Shown here: one piece after another, positions 1 to 8,559 of the stretch
Layout of the letters: every line of letters begins with the position of its first letter
Numbering within the stretch: the stretch's first letter is position 1
From: an uncultured Sphingopyxis sp.
Lineage (GTDB): Bacteria; Pseudomonadota; Alphaproteobacteria; Sphingomonadales; Sphingomonadaceae
Assembly (NCBI GenBank): GCA_937873425.1
Contig: CALMYE010000337.1
Location: 1 to 64,000, forward strand
DNA: 64,000 nucleotides
Direction: 5' to 3'
Position numbers and translations under genes: made by a program
Notes under the pieces: generated by a model
Database searches by the model: none
What the model was told of the DNA's origin: nothing
Seen by the model: only the letters and a program-made list of their open reading frames with translations

Positions 1-2
1 CG

Positions 3-203
3 GTGCTCGACAAGCCCTTCGTCGATTTCTACGAGGCCTTTGCCCGATATCAGCGCGACGTCGCCGAATGGGACGCCAAATATGCGCCGCCGCCGCCGAT
101 CATGGATGCGCCCGAGCCGCTGGCGACGCCGCTGCCCGCGACGGTCTACGACACCGCCACCACGGCGCCGGGCGCGGACACGCCGACGAATCCGGGGGGT
201 TAG
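3..203 (+). CDS. C-terminal end of an unidentified protein (cut by window edge)
   Basis: An open frame enters from the left edge and stops at TAG 201-203. About 66 residues are visible: a short charged and aromatic stretch (VDFYEAFARYQRDVAEWD), then a low-complexity tail rich in Pro, Ala and Thr. Such tails are common at the ends of sphingomonad proteins. The GTG at position 3 is probably an internal valine, because the frame is open to the edge. The product is not recognised. It lies upstream of ptsP in the same orientation, separated by a 236-bp repeat-filled gap, so co-transcription is doubtful. Confidence 0.5.
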   Translation: MLDKPFVDFYEAFARYQRDVAEWDAKYAPPPPIMDAPEPLATPLPATVYDTATTAPGADTPTNPGG

Positions 204-230
204 CAACCCGCTATCCTTGCAGAAACCTCG

Positions 231-302
231 TGTCCCCGCGAAGGCGGGGACCCAGGGCGGGGCGGCGCAAGGCCGCTCTGGGTCCCCGCCTTCGCGGGGA
301 CA
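231..302. repeat. Inverted repeat, CCCCGCGAAGGCGGGG family
   Basis: Perfect 25-bp arms at 231-255 and 278-302 flank a 22-bp spacer. Each arm also contains a small internal palindrome (CCCCGC/GCGGGG). Related copies occur at 18716-18796 and 19863-19950. It looks like a REP-type interspersed palindrome and could act as a terminator or mRNA stabiliser between the partial gene and ptsP. Apart from this and the hairpin at 350-371, nothing is seen in the 204-439 gap. Confidence 0.8.
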
Positions 303-349
303 CACGGCTTTTCAGTCAAAGACAATCACGCAGCTGGCAAGTCTCGCTG

Positions 350-371
350 CCCCTCCCGCCTGCGGGAGGGG
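350..371. repeat. Short hairpin, variant of the CCCCTCCC repeat
   Basis: The arms CCCCTCCCGC and GCGGGAGGGG pair around a 2-nt centre. The preceding AAGTCTCGCTGC is the same flank that precedes the right-hand hairpin in the larger elements at 4327-4456, 7094-7233 and 15577-15715, so this is a solitary half of that family. Confidence 0.6.
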
Positions 372-439
372 AGATCAGTGTGTCCCCGCACAGGAAGCCC
401 TTGGCGGAGCGGCGCGGCATCTGGTAGCAGGCTCGGGAC

Positions 440-2734
440 ATGACCAATGCCCCGCTCCCGCCCTCGACCGCCGCGCAGTCGGCCCGCACGATCCTGACGC
501 GGCTGCACGAGGTGATGGCGTCGCGCACCCATGCGCAGGGCAAGCTCAACCAGGTCGTCGGCATCATCGGCGAATGCCTCCACAGCGAGGTCTGCTCCAT
601 CTATCTGCTGCGCGACGGCGCGCTCGAGCTGTTTGCGACGCGCGGGTTGAAGCAGGAGGCGGTGCACGTCACCCGCCTCGCGCCCGGCGAAGGGCTGGTC
701 GGCACGATCGCCGAGCAGATCGAGACGCTGAACCTCGACGAGGCGGCGGCGCACCCCGACTTTTCCTATCGCCCCGAAACCGGCGAGGAATTGTTCCACA
801 GCTTCGCCGGCGTGCCGATCATCCGCCGCGAACGCGCCGTCGGCGTCCTGTGCGTCCAGCACGCCGACCCGCGCCGCTATGAAGAGATAGAGATAGAGAC
901 GCTGCAGACCGTCGCGATGGTGCTGTCCGAGCTGATCGCCAACGCCGACCTCGTCGATACCGCCGCGCGCGCCGACGCGGCGGCGGCCGACCAGTCGGCG
1001 CAGCGGCTGGCCGGGCAGAAGCTGGTCGACGGCATGGGCGCCGGCATCGCCGTATACCACCAGCCGCGCATCACCATCGAGCATACGGTCGCCGAGGATA
1101 CGGAGGCCGAGCGCCACCGCGTCTATGCCGCCTTCGACAAGATGCGCGAGCAGATCGACCGCATGGCGACCCAGGCCGAATTCGGCGTCGGCGGCGAGCA
1201 TGACGAGGTCATCGAGACCTACAAGATGTTCGCCTATGACGAGGGCTGGTCGCGGCGGATCAACGAGGCGATCGACAGCGGCCTGACCGCCGAGGCGGCG
1301 ATCGAGCGCGTGCAGCAGCGCACAAGGATGCGGATGCGGCAGATCGACGATCCGCTGCTGCGCGACCGCATGCACGATCTGGAGGATCTGTCGAACCGCC
1401 TGCTGCGCATCGTGTCGGGGCAGATGGGAACCGCGGCGCAGATGGGCCTGAGGCAGGATTCGATCCTGATCGCGCGCAACCTGGGGCCCGCCGAGCTGCT
1501 CGAATATGACCGCCGCCGGCTGAAGGGCGTGGTGCTGGAGGAAGGGTCGCTGACCGCGCACGTCATCATCGTCGCGCGCGCGATGGGGGTGCCGGTGCTC
1601 GGCCGGGTGCGCGACGTCCGCACCTCGATCCGCGAGGGCGACATGCTGCTGCTCGACACCGCCAGCGGCACGCTCCACGTCCGCCCGACGCCGTCGGTGC
1701 AGGAGGCGTTCGACGCCAAGCTCGACGCCTCGCAGAAGCGCCGCGCCAATCTCGCGGCGCTGCGCGACCTGCCCGCGGTGACCAGGGACGGCGTGGCGAT
1801 CGAGCTGATGATCAACGCGGGGCTGCGCGAGGATGTCGCGGCGCTCGACCTGACCGGCGCGCGCGGCATCGGCCTGTTCCGCACCGAGTTCCAGTTCCTC
1901 GTCTCGGCCACCCTGCCCGCGCGCGAGCGGCAGCAGCGACTCTATCGCGACGTGCTCGACGCGGCGGGCGACCGGCCGGTGATCTTCCGCACCGTCGACA
2001 TCGGCGGCGACAAGGCGCTGCCCTATATGAACACCGACACGGTGCTCGAGGAAAATCCGGCGATGGGCTGGCGCGCGCTGCGGCTGGCGCTGGAGCGCGA
2101 AGGGCTGCTCAAGGTGCAGGCGCGCGCGCTGATGGAGGCGGCGGCGGGGCGCACACTGAACGTCATGTTCCCGATGGTGTCCGAACCGTGGGAATATGAA
2201 GCGGCGCGCGACATCTTCATCCGGCAGCGCGCCTGGCTCGCCAGCCACAACAAGAAACTGCCCGCCGCGATCCGCTATGGCGCGATGCTCGAGGTGCCGG
2301 GGCTCGCCGAGACGCTCGACCTGATGCTGCCGCACCTCGATTTCCTGTCGATCGGCACCAACGATCTGACCCAGTTCCTCTTCGCCGCCGACCGCGCGCA
2401 TCCGCGGCTCGCCGAACGCTACGACTGGCTGTCGCCGACGGTGATGCGCTTCCTGTCGCGCGTCGTGAAGACCGTCGCGGGGTCGAAGGTGACGCTGGGC
2501 GTGTGCGGCGAGATGGGCGGGCGGCCGCTGGAGGCGATGGCGCTGCTCGGCATCGGCATCGAGCGGCTGTCGATCACCCCCGCCGGCGTCGGACCCGTGA
2601 AGGCGATGATCCGCTCGCTCGACCTCGGCGCGCTGCGCGCCGACATCCCCGCCATCCTCGCCCAGCCAGCGGCGGACCCGCGCGCGCAATATGCCGACTG
2701 GGCCAAGGCGCACCGGGTCGATCTGGGGGAGTGA
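440..2734 (+). CDS. ptsP: Phosphoenolpyruvate-protein phosphotransferase PtsP (EI-Ntr)
   Basis: This is enzyme I of the nitrogen-related phosphotransferase system. It autophosphorylates from PEP and passes the phosphate to NPr, and acts in the cytoplasm as a regulatory relay. At 764 aa it has the usual length. An N-terminal GAF domain (about 20-170) is followed by the PEP-utilising N domain, the swivelling domain with the phospho-His candidate H374 in LTAHVIIVARAMGVP, and a C-terminal TIM barrel. The barrel carries GIGLFRTEFQFL, FRTVDIGGDKALP, the SIGTNDLTQ loop and the catalytic CGEMGG cysteine C689. The GAF domain separates PtsP from sugar-type PtsI. The start ATG at 440 has only a weak ribosome binding site. 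It converges on the PAP2 gene with 4 bp between the stops. Confidence 0.96.
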   Translation: MTNAPLPPSTAAQSARTILTRLHEVMASRTHAQGKLNQVVGIIGECLHSEVCSIYLLRDGALELFATRGLKQEAVHVTRLAPGEGLVGTIAEQIETLNLDEAAAHPDFSYRPETGEELFHSFAGVPIIRRERAVGVLCVQHADPRRYEEIEIETLQTVAMVLSELIANADLVDTAARADAAAADQSAQRLAGQKLVDGMGAGIAVYHQPRITIEHTVAEDTEAERHRVYAAFDKMREQIDRMATQAEFGVGGEHDEVIETYKMFAYDEGWSRRINEAIDSGLTAEAAIERVQQRTRMRMRQIDDPLLRDRMHDLEDLSNRLLRIVSGQMGTAAQMGLRQDSILIARNLGPAELLEYDRRRLKGVVLEEGSLTAHVIIVARAMGVPVLGRVRDVRTSIREGDMLLLDTASGTLHVRPTPSVQEAFDAKLDASQKRRANLAALRDLPAVTRDGVAIELMINAGLREDVAALDLTGARGIGLFRTEFQFLVSATLPARERQQRLYRDVLDAAGDRPVIFRTVDIGGDKALPYMNTDTVLEENPAMGWRALRLALEREGLLKVQARALMEAAAGRTLNVMFPMVSEPWEYEAARDIFIRQRAWLASHNKKLPAAIRYGAMLEVPGLAETLDLMLPHLDFLSIGTNDLTQFLFAADRAHPRLAERYDWLSPTVMRFLSRVVKTVAGSKVTLGVCGEMGGRPLEAMALLGIGIERLSITPAGVGPVKAMIRSLDLGALRADIPAILAQPAADPRAQYADWAKAHRVDLGE

Positions 2735-2738
2735 TCCT

Positions 2739-3701
2739 TCAGACGGTGGCCGGCAGAGGGGCGGCGGATGGCGTCCGGGCAGGTGCCGCCTTGCCGACCA
2801 TTCGTTCGGCCAGCCATACGCAGCCCCAGGCGAGCGCGATGCCGACCGGCACGTCGATGACATAGTGCCAGCGGCTGGCAATCGACGTCACCAGGATGAA
2901 GAAGAGGATGATCGAATAGAGCGGCAGCAGGATGCGGCCGTGCCGCCAGGCGAAAAGGAAGAAGAGAAAGGCGCCCGCCGCGTGCAGCGACGGCATCGCC
3001 GCCAGTCCGACGGTGAAATTGGCGCTGCCATGCTCGGCGATCCAGCCCGGCCCCTGCGCCACCGAATTTTCGTAGAATTGCAGCATCGAGAGCTGGCCGG
3101 TGGTGATCGTCGGATCGACCCCCGCTTCGTAGAGGAACGGCCCGATCGCGGGCGCCACCAGATAGGCGAGCGCGCCGAGCGACTGCACGAGCAGCACCGA
3201 GACGACGAGGGTGCGGAAATGCTCGGGCGTCTTCACCGCATGATAGAGGAAGCTGACGTAGAACAGCGCCATGAAGGAGATCATGTAGAAATTGGACGAA
3301 AAGGAAATGAAGCCGAACAGGCCGGTCCGCATCGCCATGCAGGCATCGACGAGCGGGCGGACCATCTCGTCGGTCGCCCAATAGAAATCGTCGACCATCA
3401 CCGGGTTGATGTGCGGAATCCACAGCTTGATGTTGAAGTGGGCGAACAGGATGACGACGTAGCAGGGCAGCGCGATCAGAAAGCTTGTCGCGACATCGCG
3501 CTTGCCCGCGACGAAGGTCGCCGCGCCCAGTAGCGCAACGCCGATCAGCGGGTAGAGATAATGGACCCCGACGAAGGCCGCACGGTCGCCCGACGGCCAC
3601 ACCACGGGCAGCGAGAACAGCAGCGAGAACAGCAGCATGACCGCGACCGACGCGCCCGCGATCAGGATTTCGGGAGGAATGTCGCGCAGGCCCAGCCGCA
3701 T
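2739..3701 (-). CDS. PAP2-superfamily membrane enzyme, inositol-phosphoceramide-synthase-like
   Basis: A 320-aa polytopic membrane protein with about six to eight hydrophobic segments. The PAP2 active-site motifs are visible: AMPSLHAAGAF (nucleophile-assisting His) and SRWHYVIDVPVG (His/Asp motif), both near the C-terminus. Spacing and wording resemble the Aur1/inositol phosphorylceramide synthase branch (PAP2_3) rather than soluble acid phosphatases. Sphingomonads make sphingolipids, so transfer of a phospho-head group to ceramide is a plausible role, but a lipid phosphatase cannot be excluded. It is a single gene, convergent with ptsP; the C-terminal 15 residues are Pro/Ala-rich and dispensable-looking. 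The gap 3702-3881 upstream contains no other gene. Confidence 0.78.
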   Translation of the reverse strand: MRLGLRDIPPEILIAGASVAVMLLFSLLFSLPVVWPSGDRAAFVGVHYLYPLIGVALLGAATFVAGKRDVATSFLIALPCYVVILFAHFNIKLWIPHINPVMVDDFYWATDEMVRPLVDACMAMRTGLFGFISFSSNFYMISFMALFYVSFLYHAVKTPEHFRTLVVSVLLVQSLGALAYLVAPAIGPFLYEAGVDPTITTGQLSMLQFYENSVAQGPGWIAEHGSANFTVGLAAMPSLHAAGAFLFFLFAWRHGRILLPLYSIILFFILVTSIASRWHYVIDVPVGIALAWGCVWLAERMVGKAAPARTPSAAPLPATV

Positions 3702-3881
3702 CTGTCACCGCCGTTGGATCGGGAAGAGGTCCGTCGCGCCGGGCGCTCCCGCCGCCATGCCCGTCCGCGACACTCCCCCTGCCATATCAGGGTTAACGAA
3801 GGCTAAAGCCGCGGCACGCTTGCGATTGCCAGCGTATACGTGTTTATGTTATGTTCTCATTCCCGCAAAGAGGAGAGAGAG

Positions 3882-4298
3882 ATGAGCGACACCCCCGCCC
3901 GCGCCGCCGGCCAGTGCCATTGCGGCGCGATCCGCTATTCGATGCCCACCGCCGTCGAGCATCACGCGCTGTGCCATTGCGGCGACTGCCGCCGCCATGC
4001 GGGCGCGCCGATGGTCGGCTGGGCGCTGTGCGGGCAGGACGCGCTGGAGGTCAGCGGCACGCCGAAAATCTATGCCTCGTCCGAGCATGGCCGCCGCCAT
4101 TTCTGCGGCGACTGCGGCACCGGGCTCTTCTATACCAACGAGGAGATATTCCCCGGCCAGATCGACGTCCAGTCGGCGACGCTCGACGACCCCGATCTGA
4201 TCCCCGCGGGCGCGCAAATCCAGATCGCCGAGCGTATCGGCTGGATGACGAAGCTGGACGAAATGCCGGCGTTCCAGCGTTATCCGGGGATGGAGTAG
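3882..4298 (+). CDS. GFA-family (glutathione-dependent formaldehyde-activating-like) zinc protein
   Basis: A small zinc-binding protein of the GFA/Mss4-like fold. Cysteine pairs are in the family order: QCHCGAIRY near the start, CHCGDCRRH about 25 residues later, and FCGDCGTGLF in the centre. At 138 aa it matches the family. The start at 3882 (MSDTPARAAG) is chosen because AAAGAGGAG at 3868-3876 is a good ribosome binding site; an upstream in-frame ATG at 3840 would add 14 unconserved residues. Most GFA paralogues have no known substrate, so the formaldehyde-activating role is only a family label. It converges on the serine hydrolase, with a repeat element in between. Confidence 0.88.
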   Translation: MSDTPARAAGQCHCGAIRYSMPTAVEHHALCHCGDCRRHAGAPMVGWALCGQDALEVSGTPKIYASSEHGRRHFCGDCGTGLFYTNEEIFPGQIDVQSATLDDPDLIPAGAQIQIAERIGWMTKLDEMPAFQRYPGME

Positions 4299-4326
4299 AG
4301 TCCTGCTTATTGGATGGAGGCACATA

Positions 4327-4456
4327 AGCCCCTCCCCTTCAGGGGAGGGGTTGGGGTGGGGCTCGCGGGGTAGCGCAAGGCCGCATGGCCCACCCCGCTG
4401 CGACTAGCGAACAAGTTCGCAAGTCTCGCTGCCCCTCCCCTGAAGGGGAGGGGTTC
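4327..4456. repeat. Composite interspersed palindrome, CCCCTCCCCTTCAGGGG family, copy 1
   Basis: Two 22-bp hairpins at 4329-4350 and 4432-4453 are exact reverse complements of each other, each a 9-bp stem with a TTCA/TGAA loop. The middle shares GTAGCGCAAGGCCG and AAGTCTCGCTGCCCC with copies 2 and 3. It sits between convergent genes, and its right end touches the stop codon of the hydrolase gene, so it may serve as a bidirectional terminator. Confidence 0.85.
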
Positions 4457-5885
4457 AATGCCATGCCGTCTCGATCGGAACGTCTCTACCCCCGTCGGCC
4501 GCGACCACGGCGCGGACCAGAGCGGCGATGTCGAGCCGTTCCTTTGCGTCGTCATAGCCCTGCCGCACGATGACGAGGCGGCGCGAGGGGATGACCACCA
4601 GATATTGGCCGCGGTTGCCGAAGGCGCCGAAGGCGTCGGCGGGGATGCCGTCCGACTTGTCGAACAGCCAGAAACCCGCGCCGTAACCGAAGGGGCCTGC
4701 GGGCTGCGGGCCGCTGGGCGCGGTGACGAAGGCGCGCCAGTCGGCGGGGAGCAGGCGCCGGCCCTGCCACATGCCGTCGTCCTGATAGAGCAGGCCGAGC
4801 CGCGCGAGGTCGCGCGCCGTCGTCCAGACCTGGCTGGACAGGATGAAATCGCCGTCCTTGTCGCGCTCGACGAAGGTGCGCGTCATGCCGAGACGGTCGA
4901 AGAAAGACGCCGGGTCCAGAAGCTGGTCGGGGCGGAGGCCGCGCGTGACGCGGTTCTGTTCGTCCTGCGCCTTTTGCTGCGCCGCCTTCAGCGACAGGGC
5001 GGCGAGCAATGTGTCGTTGTTGGCGTAGCGATAGACGGTCCCGGGCGGGTTCAGCAGCGGCCATTGCACCGTCCACTGGCGCACCGACGCGCCGCCCATA
5101 TAGACGGCGTCGGTGCGGTTGCCCGCGGTGTCGCTGGTCAGCCCGCTCGCCATGCGCAGCAGCTGCTCGGTGGTGATCGCGGCGCGCGGGTCGCCCGGCG
5201 TCTGCCACTCGGCGATCATCGCGGGCGCGGTCACGTCGATCTGGCCGCGATACACCGCATGGCCGACCAGCGTCGCCGCCATCGACTTGGCGACCGAAAA
5301 GGTGCGCTGCGCGGTGTGCTCATTATGGCCCGGCTGGTAATATTCGAGCTCGATCCGGCCGTCCTTGACGATCAGCAGCGCGCTGGTGCGGCCGCCGAGC
5401 CCTGCGACGCCCAGCCCCTCCCGGTCGAAGCGGCCGGTGCCGCGCGGCCGGTCGGCCTCGGCATTGCGGTCGCCGAGCGGCCAGGGGCGCTTGTCGAGAT
5501 CGGGGCGCCCGCGATTGCGGAAGCCCTCGATCCGCATCGGCGACGCGCCGATCGGCAGGGTGACGCAGCCCTCGGTCGGGTCCCATAGCGCAATGCGCGG
5601 CGGCATGTCGTCGCGGTAGCGGACGCTCACCCGCTTCTCCGCCGCGTCGACATCGGTGGTCAGCGCGCGCACGTCGGCCTCGATCTCCGGATAGATGTTG
5701 GTGAGCTCGTCGCGCTCGATCGCATCGAGCGCCTTGCCCGCGCCGTTCCACAGCGCCGAACAGGTGAAGCCCGCGCGATAGCCCGCCGCCCAGGCGCGGT
5801 TGAGTTCGGGGTTGGCGTCCGCCGCATGGGCCGGGATCGCCATGGCGGCGAGCGCGAGACCGGGGATCAGCAGCCGCCGCAGCAT
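4455..5885 (-). CDS. Secreted serine hydrolase of the beta-lactamase/penicillin-binding fold
   Basis: A class C beta-lactamase-related hydrolase (476 aa from this start) with a signal peptide (MLRRLLIPGLALAAMAIPAHA), so probably periplasmic. The SxxK motif is FSVAKSM and the Tyr-x-Asn motif is YRYANND. The third KTG-type element appears as FGNRGQYL near the C-terminus, so lactamase activity is unlikely; esterase or peptidase activity fits better. The start is uncertain between ATG 5885 and ATG 5900 (5 residues longer); 5885 gives a cleaner signal peptide. It is the last gene of a minus-strand operon of three: the 5900 start lies 1 nt after the stop of the MmcQ-like gene. The stop codon TGA lies at 4455-4457, on the edge of a repeat. 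Confidence 0.87.
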   Translation of the reverse strand: MLRRLLIPGLALAAMAIPAHAADANPELNRAWAAGYRAGFTCSALWNGAGKALDAIERDELTNIYPEIEADVRALTTDVDAAEKRVSVRYRDDMPPRIALWDPTEGCVTLPIGASPMRIEGFRNRGRPDLDKRPWPLGDRNAEADRPRGTGRFDREGLGVAGLGGRTSALLIVKDGRIELEYYQPGHNEHTAQRTFSVAKSMAATLVGHAVYRGQIDVTAPAMIAEWQTPGDPRAAITTEQLLRMASGLTSDTAGNRTDAVYMGGASVRQWTVQWPLLNPPGTVYRYANNDTLLAALSLKAAQQKAQDEQNRVTRGLRPDQLLDPASFFDRLGMTRTFVERDKDGDFILSSQVWTTARDLARLGLLYQDDGMWQGRRLLPADWRAFVTAPSGPQPAGPFGYGAGFWLFDKSDGIPADAFGAFGNRGQYLVVIPSRRLVIVRQGYDDAKERLDIAALVRAVVAADGGRDVPIETAWH

Positions 5886-5901
5886 CTTGACGCCGATCAT
5901 C

Positions 5902-6264
5902 CTAGGGCCGATCGCCGAAGGCCTGCCGCTGCGCCTTCTTCGCCCTGTCCCACCAGGCGCGGCGGACGACGTCGGCGACGCGCTCGGGATCGGCGGAGCC
6001 GAAACGGACGAGCAGCGCGGGCCAGCCTTCATAATGTGCGGTCTGCCAGAAACTGTCGGGATCGGTCTCAAGCAGAATCTCCTTTTCCTCGTGCGGCGCC
6101 ATGACACAGAAGCTGCCCGCCTCGCGCCCCGGCGAGACGAAAGCCTTGCCATTTACCTTCGGACAGGGCGTGCCATAGAAAGGCCGCATCTCGACATCGG
6201 GAAGGCCACAGGCGAAGGCGACCACATCGTCCCAATTGTCGAATATCGGCGGCATGCCGCTCAA
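5902..6264 (-). CDS. MmcQ/YjbR-family protein (DUF419)
   Basis: 120 aa with the YjbR-like double-wing fold signature: an N-terminal acidic helix segment (VVAFACGLPDVEM), FYGTPCPKVNGKAF, and a C-terminal YEGWPALLVRF followed by a helix ending in RRAWWDRAKK. Members bind DNA or are of unknown role; no enzyme function is claimed. ATG 6264 overlaps the upstream gene's stop by 4 bp (6261-6264), showing translational coupling. A second Met two codons further in (MPP) is possible. It is the middle gene of an operon with the secreted hypothetical protein and the serine hydrolase. Confidence 0.85.
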   Translation of the reverse strand: MSGMPPIFDNWDDVVAFACGLPDVEMRPFYGTPCPKVNGKAFVSPGREAGSFCVMAPHEEKEILLETDPDSFWQTAHYEGWPALLVRFGSADPERVADVVRRAWWDRAKKAQRQAFGDRP

Positions 6265-7004
6265 TCGCGCGATCGCGGCGGATATTCAACCTCCGCGCCG
6301 ACCGGCTGCATCGGCTGGAAGCGCAGGCCGGTGATGACGAGCCTGTCGCCCTCTATGTCGAGATCGACGAAGGCGGTGCCGCCCTGCGGACAGCAATTGC
6401 CGTCGCCGTCGCGCGCGACCGGGATGGAGGCGAACATCTCGGCGAAGATGAAGCGGATCGGGCCGCGCAGCCAATAGCCCGCGGGCAGCATCGCGCTGCC
6501 CTGATCGTGCCAGCCAGAAATGTCGATCTGGCGCCAGCGACCGGCCGGGCCGTCGGCGGCGAAGAGCGCATCGGCGTTGCCCGCGCCGCTGCCCGCCAGC
6601 GTGCCGGTGACATGGACGAGGCTGCGCTCGCCGCCGTCATCGACCAGATCGGGCGCGCCGAGCGTCCATGTGCTTTCGGCGAAGCCCGCGAGCGCGGCCT
6701 TGCCAGCCGCGCCCTCCGACAGAAGGATGACCATGCGCGCCGCGGGGCCGTCGCGCGGCGCCAGCGCCAGTTTCTGCCACAGCAGCGCAGGACCGTCACC
6801 GGACCCATTGATCCGCCCGCTCGCCTCGACCGAGCAGCGGCCGCCATAGTCGTAGAGGCAGGTGTCGGCGATCTTCGCGACGCGATCGGGCGCGAGCGAG
6901 ATTTTCTTCGCGACGTCAGCGCGCGAGCACTCTTTTGCGATGCTGCCGCTGGGACAGGAGACGGCAGGGGTCGCGAGGGCGGCGAGCGCAAGCGCCAGTG
7001 ACAT
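6261..7004 (-). CDS. Secreted hypothetical protein
   Basis: A 247-aa protein not recognised as a named family. It begins with a signal peptide (MSLALALAALATPAVSC) and has several cysteines in the mature part (CPSGS, KECSR, TCLYDYGGRC, GNCCPQGG) compatible with disulfides in the periplasm. Beta-rich Gly/Ala/Asp segments fill the middle; the C-terminus has FVDLDIEGDRLVITGLRFQP. It is first in the operon with the MmcQ-like and hydrolase genes. Upstream, 7005-7090 precedes a repeat element; the promoter is presumably there. Confidence 0.7.
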   Translation of the reverse strand: MSLALALAALATPAVSCPSGSIAKECSRADVAKKISLAPDRVAKIADTCLYDYGGRCSVEASGRINGSGDGPALLWQKLALAPRDGPAARMVILLSEGAAGKAALAGFAESTWTLGAPDLVDDGGERSLVHVTGTLAGSGAGNADALFAADGPAGRWRQIDISGWHDQGSAMLPAGYWLRGPIRFIFAEMFASIPVARDGDGNCCPQGGTAFVDLDIEGDRLVITGLRFQPMQPVGAEVEYPPRSRD

Positions 7005-7093
7005 ATGATTTCTCCCCGAATTCGGCGCGACCCGTGGGAGTGATGGCTAAGGCGAAGTGAGAGGTGGCGCAAGGGTGAGGGTGTGCCAGCAGA

Positions 7094-7233
7094 AGCCCCT
7101 CCCCTTCAGGGGAGGGGTTGGGGTGGGGGCCTGCGGGGTAGCGCAAGGCCGATGACCCCCACCCCGCTCGACTAAAGGCCCGGCTAACGCCGGACCAAGT
7201 CTCGCTGCCCCTCCCCTGAAGGGGAGGGGTTTG
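7094..7233. repeat. Composite interspersed palindrome, CCCCTCCCCTTCAGGGG family, copy 2
   Basis: Hairpins at 7096-7117 and 7209-7230 are identical to those of copy 1 and inverted with respect to each other. The centre reads GTAGCGCAAGGCCGATG and GGCCCGGCTAACGCC, closer to copy 3 than to copy 1. It lies between rarA (stop at 7239) and the start region of the secreted hypothetical gene, so it is downstream of rarA and could terminate it. Confidence 0.85.
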
Positions 7234-7238
7234 AATGT

Positions 7239-8558
7239 TCACCCCCGCGCCTTGCGCTGTTCGTCCCACCAGGCGATGCGCTCCGCGATGCGTTTCTCGA
7301 AGCCGCGGTCGGTGGGGCGGTAATAGGTCTGCGCCTCCATCTCCTCCGGCCAGTAATCGGCGCCCGAAAAGCCCTCCGGCGCGTCATGGTCATATTCATA
7401 GCCCGCGCCGTAGCCGAGGTCCTTCATCAGCTTCGTCGGGGCGTTGAGGATGTTGGCGGGCGGGGCGAGGCTGCCGGTGTCGCGCGCCGACGCGAAGGCG
7501 ACCTTCTGCGCGGCATAGGCGGCGTTGGATTTGGGCGCGGTCGCCAGATAGAGGCAGGCCTGCACGATCGCCAGTTCGCCCTCGGGCGAGCCGAGGAACT
7601 GCCAGGCGTCCTTCGCGGCGAGGCACTGGACCAGCGCCTGCGGGTCGGCGAGGCCGACATCCTCGCTCGCGAAGCGGACGAGGCGGCGGAGCACGTAAAG
7701 CGGTTCCTCGCCCGCGACGAGCATGCGCGCGAGATAATAGAGCGCCGCCTGTGCGTCCGATCCGCGCAGCGCCTTGTGGAGCGCCGAGATGAGATTGTAG
7801 TGGCCGTCGCGGTCCTTGTCGTAGACCGGCATGCGGCGGTGGAGAAGCTGCGCCAGCGCCTGCGGATCGAGCGGCTCGGCGATGTTCGCGGCGAACAAGG
7901 TCTCGACCTGGTTGAGCAGGAAGCGGCCGTCGCCGTCGGCGCTGGCGACCAGCGCCTCGCGGGCGTCGGGCGTCAGCGGCAGCGCCCTTCCCACCTCGGC
8001 CTCGGCGCGGGTCAGCAGGGTCGCCATCGCCGCCTCGCCGAGCCGGTGCAGCACCAGCACCTGCGCGCGGCTGAGCAGCGCGGCGTTCAAGGCAAAGCTG
8101 GGATTTTCGGTCGTCGCGCCGACCAGCACCACCGTGCCGCGCTCGACATAGGGCAGGAAGCCGTCCTGCTGCGCGCGGTTGAAGCGGTGGATCTCGTCGA
8201 TGAAGAGCAGGGTGCGCCGGCCCGCCGCCGCCATTTTGTCGGCGTCGGCAAAGGCCTTCTTGAGGTCGGCGACTCCCGAAAAGACCGCCGAGAGCGGCGC
8301 GAAGCGCAACCCCACCGCCTCGGCGAGCAGGCGCGCGATCGTCGTCTTGCCGGTGCCGGGCGGTCCCCAGAGGATGATCGACGACAGCTGCCCCGCCGCG
8401 ACCATGCGGCCGATCGCGCCTTCGGGGCCGGTCAGATGCTCCTGCCCGACCACCTCGCCCAGGCTCTTCGGGCGCAATCTCTCGGCAAGCGGGGCGCCGG
8501 CGGCGGGCGCGCCCGGTGGCGGCGCTGCTTCATCGTCGCCGAAGAGATCGGCGGCCAT
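7239..8558 (-). CDS. rarA: Replication-associated recombination ATPase RarA (MgsA)
   Basis: AAA+ ATPase of the RarA/MgsA/WRNIP1 family acting at stalled replication forks. Walker A GPPGTGKT is at residues 65-72, Walker B LLFIDEIHRFNR at about 117-128, and sensor-1-like GATTENPSF follows. The family C-terminal tetramerisation region is present (KALRGSDAQAALYYLARML, KVAFASARDTGSLAPP, GYGAGYEYDHDAPEGFSG). At 439 aa it has normal length. The stop of the upstream glycosyltransferase would lie 2 bp away (8560), so the two minus-strand genes are probably one transcript with the glycosyltransferase first. Confidence 0.95.
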   Translation of the reverse strand: MAADLFGDDEAAPPPGAPAAGAPLAERLRPKSLGEVVGQEHLTGPEGAIGRMVAAGQLSSIILWGPPGTGKTTIARLLAEAVGLRFAPLSAVFSGVADLKKAFADADKMAAAGRRTLLFIDEIHRFNRAQQDGFLPYVERGTVVLVGATTENPSFALNAALLSRAQVLVLHRLGEAAMATLLTRAEAEVGRALPLTPDAREALVASADGDGRFLLNQVETLFAANIAEPLDPQALAQLLHRRMPVYDKDRDGHYNLISALHKALRGSDAQAALYYLARMLVAGEEPLYVLRRLVRFASEDVGLADPQALVQCLAAKDAWQFLGSPEGELAIVQACLYLATAPKSNAAYAAQKVAFASARDTGSLAPPANILNAPTKLMKDLGYGAGYEYDHDAPEGFSGADYWPEEMEAQTYYRPTDRGFEKRIAERIAWWDEQRKARG

Positions 8559-8559
8559 C

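Noticed and set aside
326..2881. Very long open frame (851 codons) on the strand opposite ptsP
   Set aside because: It is antisense to a clearly conserved gene; its Arg/His/Gly/Ala-rich composition is typical of GC-rich shadow frames.
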